Assembly (NCBI GenBank): GCA_904394215.1
Contig: CAJFNF010000028.1
Coordinates: 1-33,186 of the forward strand
Source of the DNA: an uncultured Faecalibacterium sp.
Lineage (GTDB): Bacteria; Bacillota; Clostridia; Oscillospirales; Ruminococcaceae
Reading direction: 5' to 3'
Length of the DNA stretch: 33,186 nucleotides
Of the stretch, positions 23,304-32,231 are shown one piece after another. Under the pieces are notes generated by a model that was not told where the DNA came from, did not search any database, and saw nothing but the letters and a program-made list of their open reading frames with translations. Made by a program: the position numbers and the translations under genes. Each line of letters opens with the position of its first letter. The stretch's first letter is position 1.

Positions 23304-24170
23304 CTACTTTTTTATCACGAAACAGGGCAGGGGCGCGGTGTCGGCCCAGTTGGCGAAACGGCAGACCAGCACCGTGTACCGGGTCAGGGGCAGGCGTTCC
23401 AGCCAGTCCAGGGCGGCGCGCTTTTCGCTGTCCCCGATCACCGCCCCGCTGTAGAGGATGGCCGACAGGATGCCCCCCGGCCGCAGGGCCTGGAGGGCCG
23501 CCTCCAGGGCCGGGATGCTGGTGCCGGCCTGGCTGTGGACGGCGTGGTCGGCGCCGGGGAGCCACCCGAAATTGAACATGATGCCGTCGGCGGTGCCGGG
23601 CTGGACGTAATCCAGCAGCCGGGCGTGGCTGTCCAGAATCAGGCGGCAGCGGCCCTGGGGGATGCGGTCCTGTTCCAGCCGGGCCCGGGTGGAATCCAGG
23701 GCGGCGGGCTGGATGTCAAAGGCCAGCACCCGGCCCTCCTCCCCTGCCAGACGGCAGAGGAAGGCGGTGTCCCCGCCGTTGCCGCAGGTGGCGTCGATCA
23801 GCAGCCGGGGCTGCACCAGATGGGCCGAGAGGAAATCCTGGGCCAGCCGCACCGCCGACAGGTCGGGCTTGCGGCGCCGGACCAGCTGGCCCCCTTCAGG
23901 GCGGAAATCAAACTTTTCCCAGAAAGCCGCCTCCCCCGCCCCAGCGGGCAGCGGGGCGGTGAAGCAGCTGGGCCGCTCCCGGTCATAGCCCCCCAGCTGG
24001 TGGAGCACCTGCCGCAGCAGGTAGGAGCCATACCCCCGCCGCCGCCAGGCCGGGTCGATCCAGAGCAGGCCGATCCGGGCCCCCTGGCCTGCGGCCGTCA
24101 GGGCGCACCGGCCGATGGGCTCCTTTTCTTTATAAAGGACAAAGCCGTCCTCTGTCTGAACAAGGCGCAT
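23304..24170 (-). CDS. GNAT acetyltransferase fused to a MnmM/YtqB-type tRNA methyltransferase
   Basis: A 288-residue fusion. Residues 1-100 are a small GNAT domain; WIDPAWRRRGYGSYLLRQV (37-55) is the acetyl-CoA-binding motif. Residues 105-288 are a class I SAM methyltransferase of the YtqB family: IDATCGNGGDTAFL (125-138), FDIQPAALDSTRARL (151-165), DSHARLLDYV (180-189), and the family-specific FNFGWLPGADH (199-209). YtqB was shown to be MnmM, which makes the last methyl transfer to mnm5(s2)U34 in tRNA wobble positions of Gram-positive bacteria. The joined GNAT may act on the same tRNA base, on the enzyme, or on ribosomal proteins; unknown. GGGAGA precedes the ATG at 24170. It is divergent from the htrA gene. 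Confidence 0.85.
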   Translation of the reverse strand: MRLVQTEDGFVLYKEKEPIGRCALTAAGQGARIGLLWIDPAWRRRGYGSYLLRQVLHQLGGYDRERPSCFTAPLPAGAGEAAFWEKFDFRPEGGQLVRRRKPDLSAVRLAQDFLSAHLVQPRLLIDATCGNGGDTAFLCRLAGEEGRVLAFDIQPAALDSTRARLEQDRIPQGRCRLILDSHARLLDYVQPGTADGIMFNFGWLPGADHAVHSQAGTSIPALEAALQALRPGGILSAILYSGAVIGDSEKRAALDWLERLPLTRYTVLVCRFANWADTAPLPCFVIKK

Positions 24171-24277
24171 AAAATTCTCCCTTTTGGCCCGGCCGCCTTT
24201 GGAAGATAAGCGGGCCGGCCTTTCCCCCGGCCGAAAGCGACTGGATTTCACATTTTCTTCACGGGGGCATGAATCGG

Positions 24278-24305
24278 TTTTCACAATTTCAGGTTACACT
24301 ATAAT
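24278..24305 (+). promoter_or_regulatory. Promoter of the htrA-like gene
   Basis: TTTTCA (24278-24283), 16-bp spacer, TATAAT (24300-24305). The leader contains GGAAAGG pairing with CCTTTCC before the ribosome binding site. Confidence 0.65.
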
Positions 24306-24364
24306 CAGCCGGAAGGGAAAGGTCAAGAGCCTCCCCTTTCCGTCCCCCTGAAAGGATGATCGAT

Positions 24365-25705
24365 ATGAGTAATGAGAATCAGTGGGAGTATGATTATTCC
24401 TCCCTCTATCACTCCTCCGGCAATGATACCGGATATGCCAACGTAGGCAGCAGCGGCACCAATGCTGCCAACCAGTACAACGCAGACGGCGGCAGCAACC
24501 CGCCCCCTGCAGACCCTGAGTTTCACCCGGTGCCCAACCCGGAAGAGCCCCCCAAGAAGCATCACCGCATCCACGCAGGACGGGTGATCCGCAGCGTGGT
24601 GGCCCTGGTGCTGGTGGCAGCCGTGGGCTTTGCCGGCGGCTATGTGGGCAGCATGGTGGGCGATGACCACCGCCTGGTGATCCAGACCTCCGACCGCTCG
24701 GAGCAGATCAGCAATGCCCTGGCCTCCTCCACCTCCACCGGCGGCGATGACCTGAGCACCGCCCAGGTGGCCGCCCTGGTGACCCCCAGCGTGGTGCCCA
24801 TCACCACCGAGGCCGTCATCTACTCCAACTGGTCCTGGTTCGGCCAGCGCCAGGTGGAATCCGGTGCAGGCAGCGGCGTCATCATCAGCGATGACGGCTA
24901 TATCCTGACCTGCGCTCACGTGGTGGACGGCGCCTCCAACGTCACCGTCACGGTGGGCGACACCGACTACACCGCCACTGTGGTGGGCTCGGATACCGCC
25001 AGCGACGTGGCAGTCCTGAAGATTGACGCCGAGGGCCTGACCCCCGCCGTTGTGGGCGACAGCGATGCGCTGGCTGTGGGTGAATCGGTGATGGCCGTGG
25101 GCAACCCCCTGGGCAACCTGAGCGGCACCGTCACCAACGGCATCATCAGCGCCCTGAACCGTGATGTTTCCATCCAGAGCAACGACGGTTCTGTCCTGAA
25201 CTTGACCCTGATCCAGACCAACGCCAGCATCAGCCCGGGCAACTCGGGCGGCGGCCTGTTCAACATGGCCGGCGAGCTGGTGGGCATCGTCAACGCCAAG
25301 TCGGAAGACTCGGGCGCTGAGGGCCTGGGCTTCGCCATCCCCATCAACACCGCCATCGCCATCGCACAGGATCTGCAGGAGAACGGCTACGTCAGCGGCC
25401 GGCCCTACCTGGGCATCACCTATGTGGCTGTGACCGATGAATCCACCGCCCAGCAGCTGGGCGTCAACGCCTACGGCATCTATGTGGTGGACGTTGTGTC
25501 CGGTTCCAGCGCCGACAAGGCCGGCCTGCAGCCCGGCGACCGGATCGTCAGCATCGACGGCTCCGAAATCGCTTCCCGGGACGATGTGACCTCCATCATT
25601 GACCAGCACACCGCCGGGGATACCATCTCCATCACGGTGGCCCGTGACGGCCAGATGGTAACGGTTTCTGCTACTTTGGGAGAGCAGACCCCCAGCAACC
25701 AGTAA
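24365..25705 (+). CDS. Membrane-anchored HtrA/DegP-type serine protease with PDZ domain
   Basis: A 446-residue protein quality-control protease. Residues 1-72 are a polar, Asn/Ser/Tyr-rich cytoplasmic tail. Residues 74-98 span the membrane. Residues 130-340 are a trypsin-fold protease outside the membrane with the triad His185 (ILTCAHVVDGA), Asp214 (DTASDVAVLKI) and Ser294 (SPGNSGGGLFN). Residues 345-440 are one PDZ domain (YLGITY, GIYVVDVVSGSSADKAGLQPGDRIVSIDG). The topology matches HtrA/HtrB/YyxA of Bacillus. I chose the ATG at 24365, with AAAGGA 8 bases upstream; the ATG at 24356 overlaps that site. The gene stands alone with its own promoter and terminator. Stress regulation is likely but no operator is recognised. 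Confidence 0.95.
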   Translation: MSNENQWEYDYSSLYHSSGNDTGYANVGSSGTNAANQYNADGGSNPPPADPEFHPVPNPEEPPKKHHRIHAGRVIRSVVALVLVAAVGFAGGYVGSMVGDDHRLVIQTSDRSEQISNALASSTSTGGDDLSTAQVAALVTPSVVPITTEAVIYSNWSWFGQRQVESGAGSGVIISDDGYILTCAHVVDGASNVTVTVGDTDYTATVVGSDTASDVAVLKIDAEGLTPAVVGDSDALAVGESVMAVGNPLGNLSGTVTNGIISALNRDVSIQSNDGSVLNLTLIQTNASISPGNSGGGLFNMAGELVGIVNAKSEDSGAEGLGFAIPINTAIAIAQDLQENGYVSGRPYLGITYVAVTDESTAQQLGVNAYGIYVVDVVSGSSADKAGLQPGDRIVSIDGSEIASRDDVTSIIDQHTAGDTISITVARDGQMVTVSATLGEQTPSNQ

Positions 25706-25787
25706 AATGCAATCTTGCAAACTTGCCCAAAACAGGTTTACAGGTCCATTTCAGAACTCCCTTCCGTTTTCCTCCTTACAAGGGAAC

Positions 25788-25820
25788 ACCCCCGTCCGGG
25801 TCCGGACGGGGGTATTTTTT
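25788..25820 (+). terminator. Terminator of the htrA-like gene
   Basis: ACCCCCGTCCGG (25788-25799), two-base loop, CCGGACGGGGGT (25802-25813), then ATTTTTT. On the minus strand the run after the stem is not T-rich. Confidence 0.93.
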
Positions 25821-25831
25821 ATGGGCTGATT

Positions 25832-26182
25832 TCAGTTGACACCCTGCAGCAGCTGGGCCAGGGTGACGCCGTAGAGTTTGGCCAGGGCGCTGAGGTTGGA
25901 CATGGTGGGCTCCAGCTCCCCAGTCTCCCACTTGCTCACCATCTGGCTGGGTACCCCCAGGGCGCCGGCCACATACTCCTGGGTCAGCTTGCAGCGGGTG
26001 CGGTGGTCTTTCAGGGCCTGGGCCAGGGTTTTGCTGGGGGTCTGGGAGACAGCCTGTCCCTTGGTGGGGGTGCTGGGGTAAGACACAAGGGCCCGAATCG
26101 CCAGAGCGACCAGGACCACGACCAGGACCACAAAGACGATGTAGAACAGCAGCGTCTGCAGTTCACGGATACTCAATCTCAT
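25832..26182 (-). CDS. Membrane-anchored XRE helix-turn-helix protein
   Basis: A 116-residue protein with reversed order compared with usual regulators. Residues 8-31 are one long hydrophobic helix (LLFYIVFVVLVVVLVALAIRAL). After a short linker, residues 52-112 form an XRE DNA-binding domain (LAQALKDHRTRCKLTQEYVAGALGV, SQMVSKWETGELEPTMSNLSALAKLYGVTLAQLL). No sensor domain is visible; the membrane helix itself would be the sensor or anchor, placing bound DNA at the membrane. AGGAGG lies 8 bases before the ATG. It lies 91 bp downstream of the M23-like gene on the same strand and may be cotranscribed with it. Confidence 0.88.
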   Translation of the reverse strand: MRLSIRELQTLLFYIVFVVLVVVLVALAIRALVSYPSTPTKGQAVSQTPSKTLAQALKDHRTRCKLTQEYVAGALGVPSQMVSKWETGELEPTMSNLSALAKLYGVTLAQLLQGVN

Positions 26183-26273
26183 AAATGATTCCTCCTCGTT
26201 GTGCTATCAATATCAGAAAAAGTCTGGTTGCATGCAGCAATCTGACTGCAAGCCGTGGTAAAAGGCCGGGGAC

Positions 26274-27590
26274 TTAAAATTCCCGCCAGAACAGTCCGCC
26301 GCTGGTCTGGAACAGGGGCCAGGGGTTGATGCTCTTGCTCCCCAGCTTGAAGTCCATGGTGAGGGTCTCCCCCACCTGGCCCACCGCATCCCCCCGGGAA
26401 ACGGTCTGGCCCGACTGGACCCGGATGGCCGACAGGCCGTAGAGGTAGCTCCGGAGGCCGCAGCCGTGGTCGATCACCACCGTGTTGCCGGTGAGTCCCA
26501 GGTTCTGGGCCACCACAACCACCCCGTCCGAAGGCGCCCGGACCGCATCCCCGGGCACCGCATAGAGCAGGGTGGAATTGGAGCGCCCGCCCCGGGCGCC
26601 GCCCATCACTTTGGTCTGGCCGTAGTCCAGCAGGACCGTGTAGTTTTCCAGGGGGCACAGGAAGGCCCCGTGCCACATCTTGTCCCGGGCCTTGTCCTCA
26701 TAGAGGGGCCAGATCACGTTCCGGAATTCCTCGTTGGCCCCCTCGGAGGCGGGCGGGTCGGGCTGGGCTTCGGCCTCCCCGAAGTTTTTGGCGGTGACGA
26801 TCAGGCTGGTGGTGAGGGTCTCCCCGTTCACCGTCACCGACAGGGTGTGGCTGCCCGCCGAGGCGTTGTAGGCGGCAGGTATGTAGCACCGCCAGCCCGC
26901 AGGGCTGCGGACGCACTGGACCGACCCCAGATCGGTCTCCACCGCCGGCGTCTCGGTGCCCACCATCCCGCTGATTTCCAGGGCGGCCACCCCGCCCTGC
27001 TCGATCCGCTCAGCGGACAGTTCCAGCTGGGCCGAAGCCTGGATGGTGAACCGGAAGGAGTACTGATAGCAGCCGGTGGGCTTGGCGGGGCGTTCCAGCC
27101 CCGCATTCCGCAGCACCGCCCCGTCCGAGGGCCAGCGGAAGTCGGCGTCGGTCATCCCGTCCGGAAGCCGCCACACCGTCAGCTGGGCCTTGTATTCCCC
27201 GTTGGCCGGGTAGAGGAAGCTGTCGTACTGGGAGATATCCCCCTGGAAATAATAGGCGTCCCCCATCCCGTCGGCGGTGATGGTGAGCTGGGCGCCGGTG
27301 GCCCAGTCGGGCAGGGTCAGCTGGGGGTGGGCCTCATAGAGGACCCCCAGCTTCTGGACCGACAGGGTGGAGGGGGCGTAAAAAGCCTTGTCCAGCAGCC
27401 CGCCGATGAGGGGCACCTGCCAGCAGCTGCCGTTGACTTCCAGGGCCTGGCCGCCGAACTGGAGGGCGGGGTCGGGGGCGGAGCCGCTGGTGGTGAAAGA
27501 ATAGCTGGCGGCCATCACGGCCCCCAACAGCACTAGGACCCCCAGGGCCACCCCCAGCAGCCAGAGCAGGATGCTTTTGATGATCTGCAT
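26274..27590 (-). CDS. Membrane-anchored M23-like protein without zinc ligands
   Basis: A 438-residue envelope protein. Residues 5-28 are a signal anchor. Residues 40-290 are beta-rich with no family I recognise. Residues 320-428 follow the LytM/M23 endopeptidase fold: APSDGVVVVAQNLGLTGNTVVIDHGCGLRSYLYGLSAIRVQSGQTVSRGDAVGQVGET. However, the zinc-binding HxxxD is replaced (Asn338, Leu342), the YxHL motif reads YGLS, and the HLHFE motif reads TMDFK (411-415). It therefore should not cut peptidoglycan. It may bind or regulate a true hydrolase, as EnvC and NlpD do. GGAGG precedes the ATG at 27590; the longer frame lacks one. Confidence 0.85.
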   Translation of the reverse strand: MQIIKSILLWLLGVALGVLVLLGAVMAASYSFTTSGSAPDPALQFGGQALEVNGSCWQVPLIGGLLDKAFYAPSTLSVQKLGVLYEAHPQLTLPDWATGAQLTITADGMGDAYYFQGDISQYDSFLYPANGEYKAQLTVWRLPDGMTDADFRWPSDGAVLRNAGLERPAKPTGCYQYSFRFTIQASAQLELSAERIEQGGVAALEISGMVGTETPAVETDLGSVQCVRSPAGWRCYIPAAYNASAGSHTLSVTVNGETLTTSLIVTAKNFGEAEAQPDPPASEGANEEFRNVIWPLYEDKARDKMWHGAFLCPLENYTVLLDYGQTKVMGGARGGRSNSTLLYAVPGDAVRAPSDGVVVVAQNLGLTGNTVVIDHGCGLRSYLYGLSAIRVQSGQTVSRGDAVGQVGETLTMDFKLGSKSINPWPLFQTSGGLFWREF

Positions 27591-27615
27591 GACAATTCCT
27601 CCCCCCGCAGGATAG

Positions 27616-27663
27616 AAAAAGGGCGCACCGGAAGAAGCCCTCAAAGGCCCCGCCGGTGCGCCC
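27616..27663 (-). terminator. Terminator of the small membrane protein gene
   Basis: GGGCGCACCGG (27621-27631) and CCGGTGCGCCC (27653-27663) form a perfect 11-bp stem; on the minus strand it is followed by TTTTTC. Confidence 0.88.
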
Positions 27664-27689
27664 TGCGTATCTGTATGGACAGACAGCTT

Positions 27690-27911
27690 TTACTCTGCGC
27701 TGTCCTCGTCGGCCGAATCCACAACCTCGGCGGCTGCAGCGTCGTCCACTGCCTCTTCGGCAGCGGGGACGGCTTCATCTTCGCCGAACAGCAGACGCTC
27801 GTATTCGTCCAGCTCTTTCTCACGGCGGCGGAGGTAGACGGCCACAGCCACCAGGGCACCGGCCACAGCGGCCAGCACTGCGATCACACCGATCAAACAG
27901 GATTTCTTCAT
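27690..27911 (-). CDS. Small single-pass membrane protein with acidic tail
   Basis: A 73-residue protein of unknown function: MKKSC, a hydrophobic helix (LIGVIAVLAAVAGALVAVAVYL), RRR stop-transfer, then a very acidic tail rich in Ala, Asp and Glu. Topology by the positive-inside rule puts the tail in the cytoplasm. The ATG at 27911 has AAGGAGAG upstream with a 10-base spacing. The same frame also has an ATG at 28046 with its own good GGGAGGGTGA site, which would give a 118-residue protein with a Cys/Arg/Lys-rich extension; I favour the short form because the MKK-helix start is typical. It has its own promoter and terminator. Confidence 0.7.
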   Translation of the reverse strand: MKKSCLIGVIAVLAAVAGALVAVAVYLRRREKELDEYERLLFGEDEAVPAAEEAVDDAAAAEVVDSADEDSAE

Positions 27912-28103
27912 AGGTTGAGCACTCTCCTTTTTACGCCCACGGCGTTTTTTCAAATCATGGCGATGGCTGGTTATACAGCGCAGACATTTCAGCGTCCAGG
28001 TCAGAGCCGAAACAATATGGACGGAACAATCCACGGCAAAAGTCATGACTGTTCACCCTCCCAGCCCACAGGGGCCGCGGCGTCGTGCCCCCGGAATACC
28101 TCT

Positions 28104-28132
28104 ATTATACCCGCTGCGGAACAAAATTACAA
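28104..28132 (-). promoter_or_regulatory. Promoter of the small membrane protein gene
   Basis: On the minus strand TTGTAA (28127-28132), 17-bp spacer, TATAAT (28104-28109). The leader is about 185 nt, long for such a small gene, and holds the second possible start codon. Confidence 0.75.
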
Positions 28133-28203
28133 CCGGAATCCACAAAATTTCCTGTTTGCATCCTCCCAAAGTGCTCCAAATTGACCAAGGCGGGCCGGGC
28201 AGA

Positions 28204-29259
<1,056 letters not shown>

Positions 29260-29286
29260 AGACAGTGTCCTCCTCGGTGAAAAACC

Positions 29287-29318
29287 AAAAAATCCGGTCT
29301 GGGGGACCCAGGCCGGAC
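29287..29318 (-). terminator. Terminator of asnS
   Basis: On the minus strand TCCGGCCTGG pairs with CCAGACCGGA, one mismatch, followed by six T. Confidence 0.85.
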
Positions 29319-29332
29319 GGGTAGATCAAAAC

Positions 29333-30721
29333 TTACATGCCGTAGGCGGTGCGGGGGAAGGGCAGCACGTCCCGGATGTTCTGGATGCCGGTGAGGTACA
29401 TCAGCAGCCGCTCAAAGCCCAGGCCGAAGCCGGCGTGCTCCACGGTGCCGAACTTCCGCAGGTCCAGATACCAGTCGTAGCTGGCCTTGTCCAGGCCCAG
29501 CTCATCCATACGGGTGGCCAGCTTGGTGTAGTCCTCTTCACGCTGGCTGCCGCCGATCAGCTCGCCGATGCCGGGCACCAGCATATCCGCTGCGGCCACC
29601 GTCTTGCCGTCGGGGTTCTGCTTCATGTAGAAGCTCTTGATCTCCTTGGGGTAGTCGGTGACGAAGACCGGCTTCTTGTACACCACCTCGGTCAGGTAGC
29701 GCTCGTGCTCGGTCTGGATGTCCACGCCCCACTCCACCGGGTACTGGAACTTCTTGTTGTTCTTCTTCAGGATCTCCACCGCCTCGGTGTAGGTGACCCG
29801 GCCGAACTCGCTGCCGGCCACCAGTTCCAGCCGCTCGATCAGGCCCTTGTCGATGAACTTGTTGAAGAAGTCCATCTCGTCGGGGCAGTTGTCCAGCACG
29901 TAGCGGATGACATACTTGGTCATGGCCTCGGCCACGTCCATGTAGCCGGCGAGGTCGCAGAAGGCCATCTCGGGCTCGATCATCCAGAACTCGGCGGCGT
30001 GGCGGGTGGTGAAGCTCTTCTCAGCCCGGAAAGTGGGGCCGAAGGTGTACACCTTGCCGAAGGCCATGGCCATGGCCTCTGCTTCCAGCTGGCCCGAGAC
30101 GGTCAGGTTGACCGGCTTGCCGAAGAAGTCCTTGCTGTAGTCGGCCTTGCCCTCCTCGGTGGTGGGCAGGTTGTCCAGGTCCAGGGTGGTGACCCGGAAC
30201 ATCTCGCCGGCGCCCTCGCAGTCGGAGGCGGTCAGGATGGGCGAATGGGAGTAGACAAAGCCGTTCTCCTGGAAGAACCGGTGGATGGCATAGGCAGCCA
30301 CGCTGCGGACCCGGAAGGCGGCGTTGAAGGTGTTGGTGCGGGGCCGCAGGGTGGGCATGGTGCGCAGATACTCCATGCTCATCTTCTTTTTCTGCAGCGG
30401 GTACTCCTCCGAGGGGCAGGTGCCCAGGATCTCGATGGTGTCGGCGTTCAGCTCAAAGGGCTGCTTGGCCTGAGGGGTCAGGACCAGGCGGCCGGTGACC
30501 TGCATGCTGGTGTACAGGCCGGCGTGGGCCACCTCGTCGTAGTTGGCCAGCTTGGCGGCCTCAAAGACCACCTGCAGGGTCTTGAAGCAGCCGCCGTCCG
30601 ACAGGGCGATGAAGCCGATGTTCTTGCTGTCGCGGATGTTCTTGGCCCAGCCGCAGACGGTCAATACAGTGCCGTCGGCGGGGGTCTCCCGGTAGAGGGA
30701 TGCAATCTCAGTGCGTTCCAT
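29333..30721 (-). CDS. asnS: Asparaginyl-tRNA synthetase
   Basis: A 462-residue class IIb synthetase that charges tRNA-Asn. Residues 15-105 are the OB-fold anticodon-binding domain ([22 protein letters not shown]). Motif 2 is the [22 protein letters not shown] region and motif 3 is [15 protein letters not shown] near the C-terminus. The insertion and length match bacterial AsnRS, not AspRS. The ATG at 30721 has GGAGG upstream. It is controlled by a T-box leader, so it is expressed when uncharged tRNA-Asn accumulates. Confidence 0.97.
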   Translation of the reverse strand: MERTEIASLYRETPADGTVLTVCGWAKNIRDSKNIGFIALSDGGCFKTLQVVFEAAKLANYDEVAHAGLYTSMQVTGRLVLTPQAKQPFELNADTIEILGTCPSEEYPLQKKKMSMEYLRTMPTLRPRTNTFNAAFRVRSVAAYAIHRFFQENGFVYSHSPILTASDCEGAGEMFRVTTLDLDNLPTTEEGKADYSKDFFGKPVNLTVSGQLEAEAMAMAFGKVYTFGPTFRAEKSFTTRHAAEFWMIEPEMAFCDLAGYMDVAEAMTKYVIRYVLDNCPDEMDFFNKFIDKGLIERLELVAGSEFGRVTYTEAVEILKKNNKKFQYPVEWGVDIQTEHERYLTEVVYKKPVFVTDYPKEIKSFYMKQNPDGKTVAAADMLVPGIGELIGGSQREEDYTKLATRMDELGLDKASYDWYLDLRKFGTVEHAGFGLGFERLLMYLTGIQNIRDVLPFPRTAYGM

Positions 30722-30739
30722 CAAACAATACCTCCAAAA

Positions 30740-31037
30740 AAGTAAAAGACAGCTTTCTCCCCGTACTCCAGGGCGAACAAGCTGTCTTGTAATGTCCGCG
30801 GTGCCACCTGAATTCACCGGCCGGCGGCCGGTCTCTATGCTCGCGCCGGCCCAAAGGCCGGGAAGCACTCCCCTGGTAACGCTGGGGCGGGCGGCGCACC
30901 TACTGCCCGCCGCCGGCGGGGTTCAGCTTGCAGCTCCCGGGTGTTCGTTCCCTCCCTCTGCGGGCAGGCTCTCAGCAGCCGCCTGCTCTCTGTGCCGTCG
31001 CGGGGGAGGTACTTTTCCCGATCAAGGCTTTTCAGAT
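30740..31037 (-). promoter_or_regulatory. T-box riboswitch leader of asnS
   Basis: The T-box sequence GGTGGCACCGCGG lies at 30796-30808 on the minus strand, matching the consensus that pairs with the tRNA acceptor end. The terminator is AAGACAGCTT pairing with AAGCTGTCTT (30746-30755 and 30779-30788) followed by TTACTTTTTT. Stem I occupies the upstream 200 nt. AAC triplets at 30947-30949 and 30943-30945 are candidates for the asparagine specifier codon, fitting asnS. Confidence 0.93.
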
Positions 31038-31043
31038 AGTGGC

Positions 31044-31072
31044 ACTATAGCATAACTGCGTCTGTTTGTCAA
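31044..31072 (-). promoter_or_regulatory. Promoter of the asnS T-box leader
   Basis: On the minus strand TTGACA (31067-31072), 17-bp spacer, TATAGT (31044-31049) with extended TG. The TGA inside the -35 box is the stop codon of spoIIP. Confidence 0.85.
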
Positions 31073-32175
31073 CCCGCGCCAAACAGGGACACCAGGGCGC
31101 TGGCTGCCAGCTGGCCGGCGTAGAGGGCCTCATTCAGATTGTTGCCGTGGGTGCCGATCTCGATCAGCAGGCTGCCGGTGGTCAGGTCCTGGTTGTAGAA
31201 CCGGTAGCTGAACAGCACCGGCCGGGTAAAGCCGGGGTACATCCCCTCCATGGCGCTCTCCCAGGCGGCGGCAAACCGCAGGTTCTGCCGCCAGTTGGGC
31301 AGGCTGACGGTGGAGCCGTTGTCGCAGCCGCAGATCAGCATCACCTGGGCGGCCTTCCGGCCCCCGATCTCCACCACCGGGGCCATCCGGGCCCCGGCGT
31401 CGTTCTCGATGGCGTCCCGGTGGACGTCCAGCACCACCTTGATGCTGGGGTACTGGGCCAGGTACTGCTGGACCACCGCCCGGCTGTTGGCATAGCTGCC
31501 GGTGTAGCTGGGATAGTCGTTGAGGGTCTCGTCGTGGAGGGTGTTGATGCCGGCGGCGTTGAGGGTGTCGGCCATCACCCGGCCCACCGCGCACATGTTG
31601 CTGGCCCGGTCGGTGGTGCGGGCCCCGTCCCCCGGGGCAAACCACAGCCCCGACGCCATCCGGAAACACTCGGTGGCGTGGGTGTGCATGATCAGCACCT
31701 GGGGCTCAGGGCTGTTCAGTTCAATGCTGAAGGGCAGCGGGTTCTGGATTTCAGCCGCCACCTCGGCGGAGGAGACGCTGGTGCTGTTCTTGATGGTGCC
31801 GGCGTCGCAGGCAATGTATTTTTCCCCGGTGCCCTGGCCGTAGGATGTCTCAATCACAGTGCCGGCGTCGGCGGGTTTCTGGTCGTCGGGGGTCAGCTCC
31901 ACCAGATAGGCCTCGATCCCCTCCAGGGCCGGGGCGGAAGCCGCCTCGGAAGCCGCGGCCGAGCTGGCGGGAGCGCTGTCGGCCTCGGGGCCGGTGAGCA
32001 GGGTGAAGGCGGTCTTGAGGGCGGGGACCGGCCCCACCAGCACCCCCGCCAGGGTGAGGGCAATCCCCCTGCCCCAGACCGTCAGGGCCAGCATGACGGC
32101 GGCAGCCCCCAGGGCGGCCCAGCCTGTCCCCGGCCCGGCCCGGCCGGCGCGGGGGTCCCGGTGGTCTTCCTGCAT
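31069..32175 (-). CDS. spoIIP: Stage II sporulation protein P
   Basis: A 368-residue peptidoglycan amidase and endopeptidase that thins septal and engulfment peptidoglycan with SpoIID and SpoIIM during sporulation. Residues 18-48 are the membrane anchor. A low-complexity Ala/Ser linker (64-83) follows. The catalytic domain is 155-365: VLIMHTHATECF with His164, His166 and Glu169; LDVHRDA with His252; LLIEIGTHGNN with Glu339. The ATG at 32175 has AGGAGG upstream. It lies 56 bp after gpr, the usual gpr-spoIIP order of Firmicutes, probably one operon. Confidence 0.94.
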   Translation of the reverse strand: MQEDHRDPRAGRAGPGTGWAALGAAAVMLALTVWGRGIALTLAGVLVGPVPALKTAFTLLTGPEADSAPASSAAASEAASAPALEGIEAYLVELTPDDQKPADAGTVIETSYGQGTGEKYIACDAGTIKNSTSVSSAEVAAEIQNPLPFSIELNSPEPQVLIMHTHATECFRMASGLWFAPGDGARTTDRASNMCAVGRVMADTLNAAGINTLHDETLNDYPSYTGSYANSRAVVQQYLAQYPSIKVVLDVHRDAIENDAGARMAPVVEIGGRKAAQVMLICGCDNGSTVSLPNWRQNLRFAAAWESAMEGMYPGFTRPVLFSYRFYNQDLTTGSLLIEIGTHGNNLNEALYAGQLAASALVSLFGAG

Positions 32176-32231
32176 CCTGTCGCCTCCTTCCCGCAGACTT
32201 AGTATCTGTTGTATGCGGGGAGGCGGAGGTT

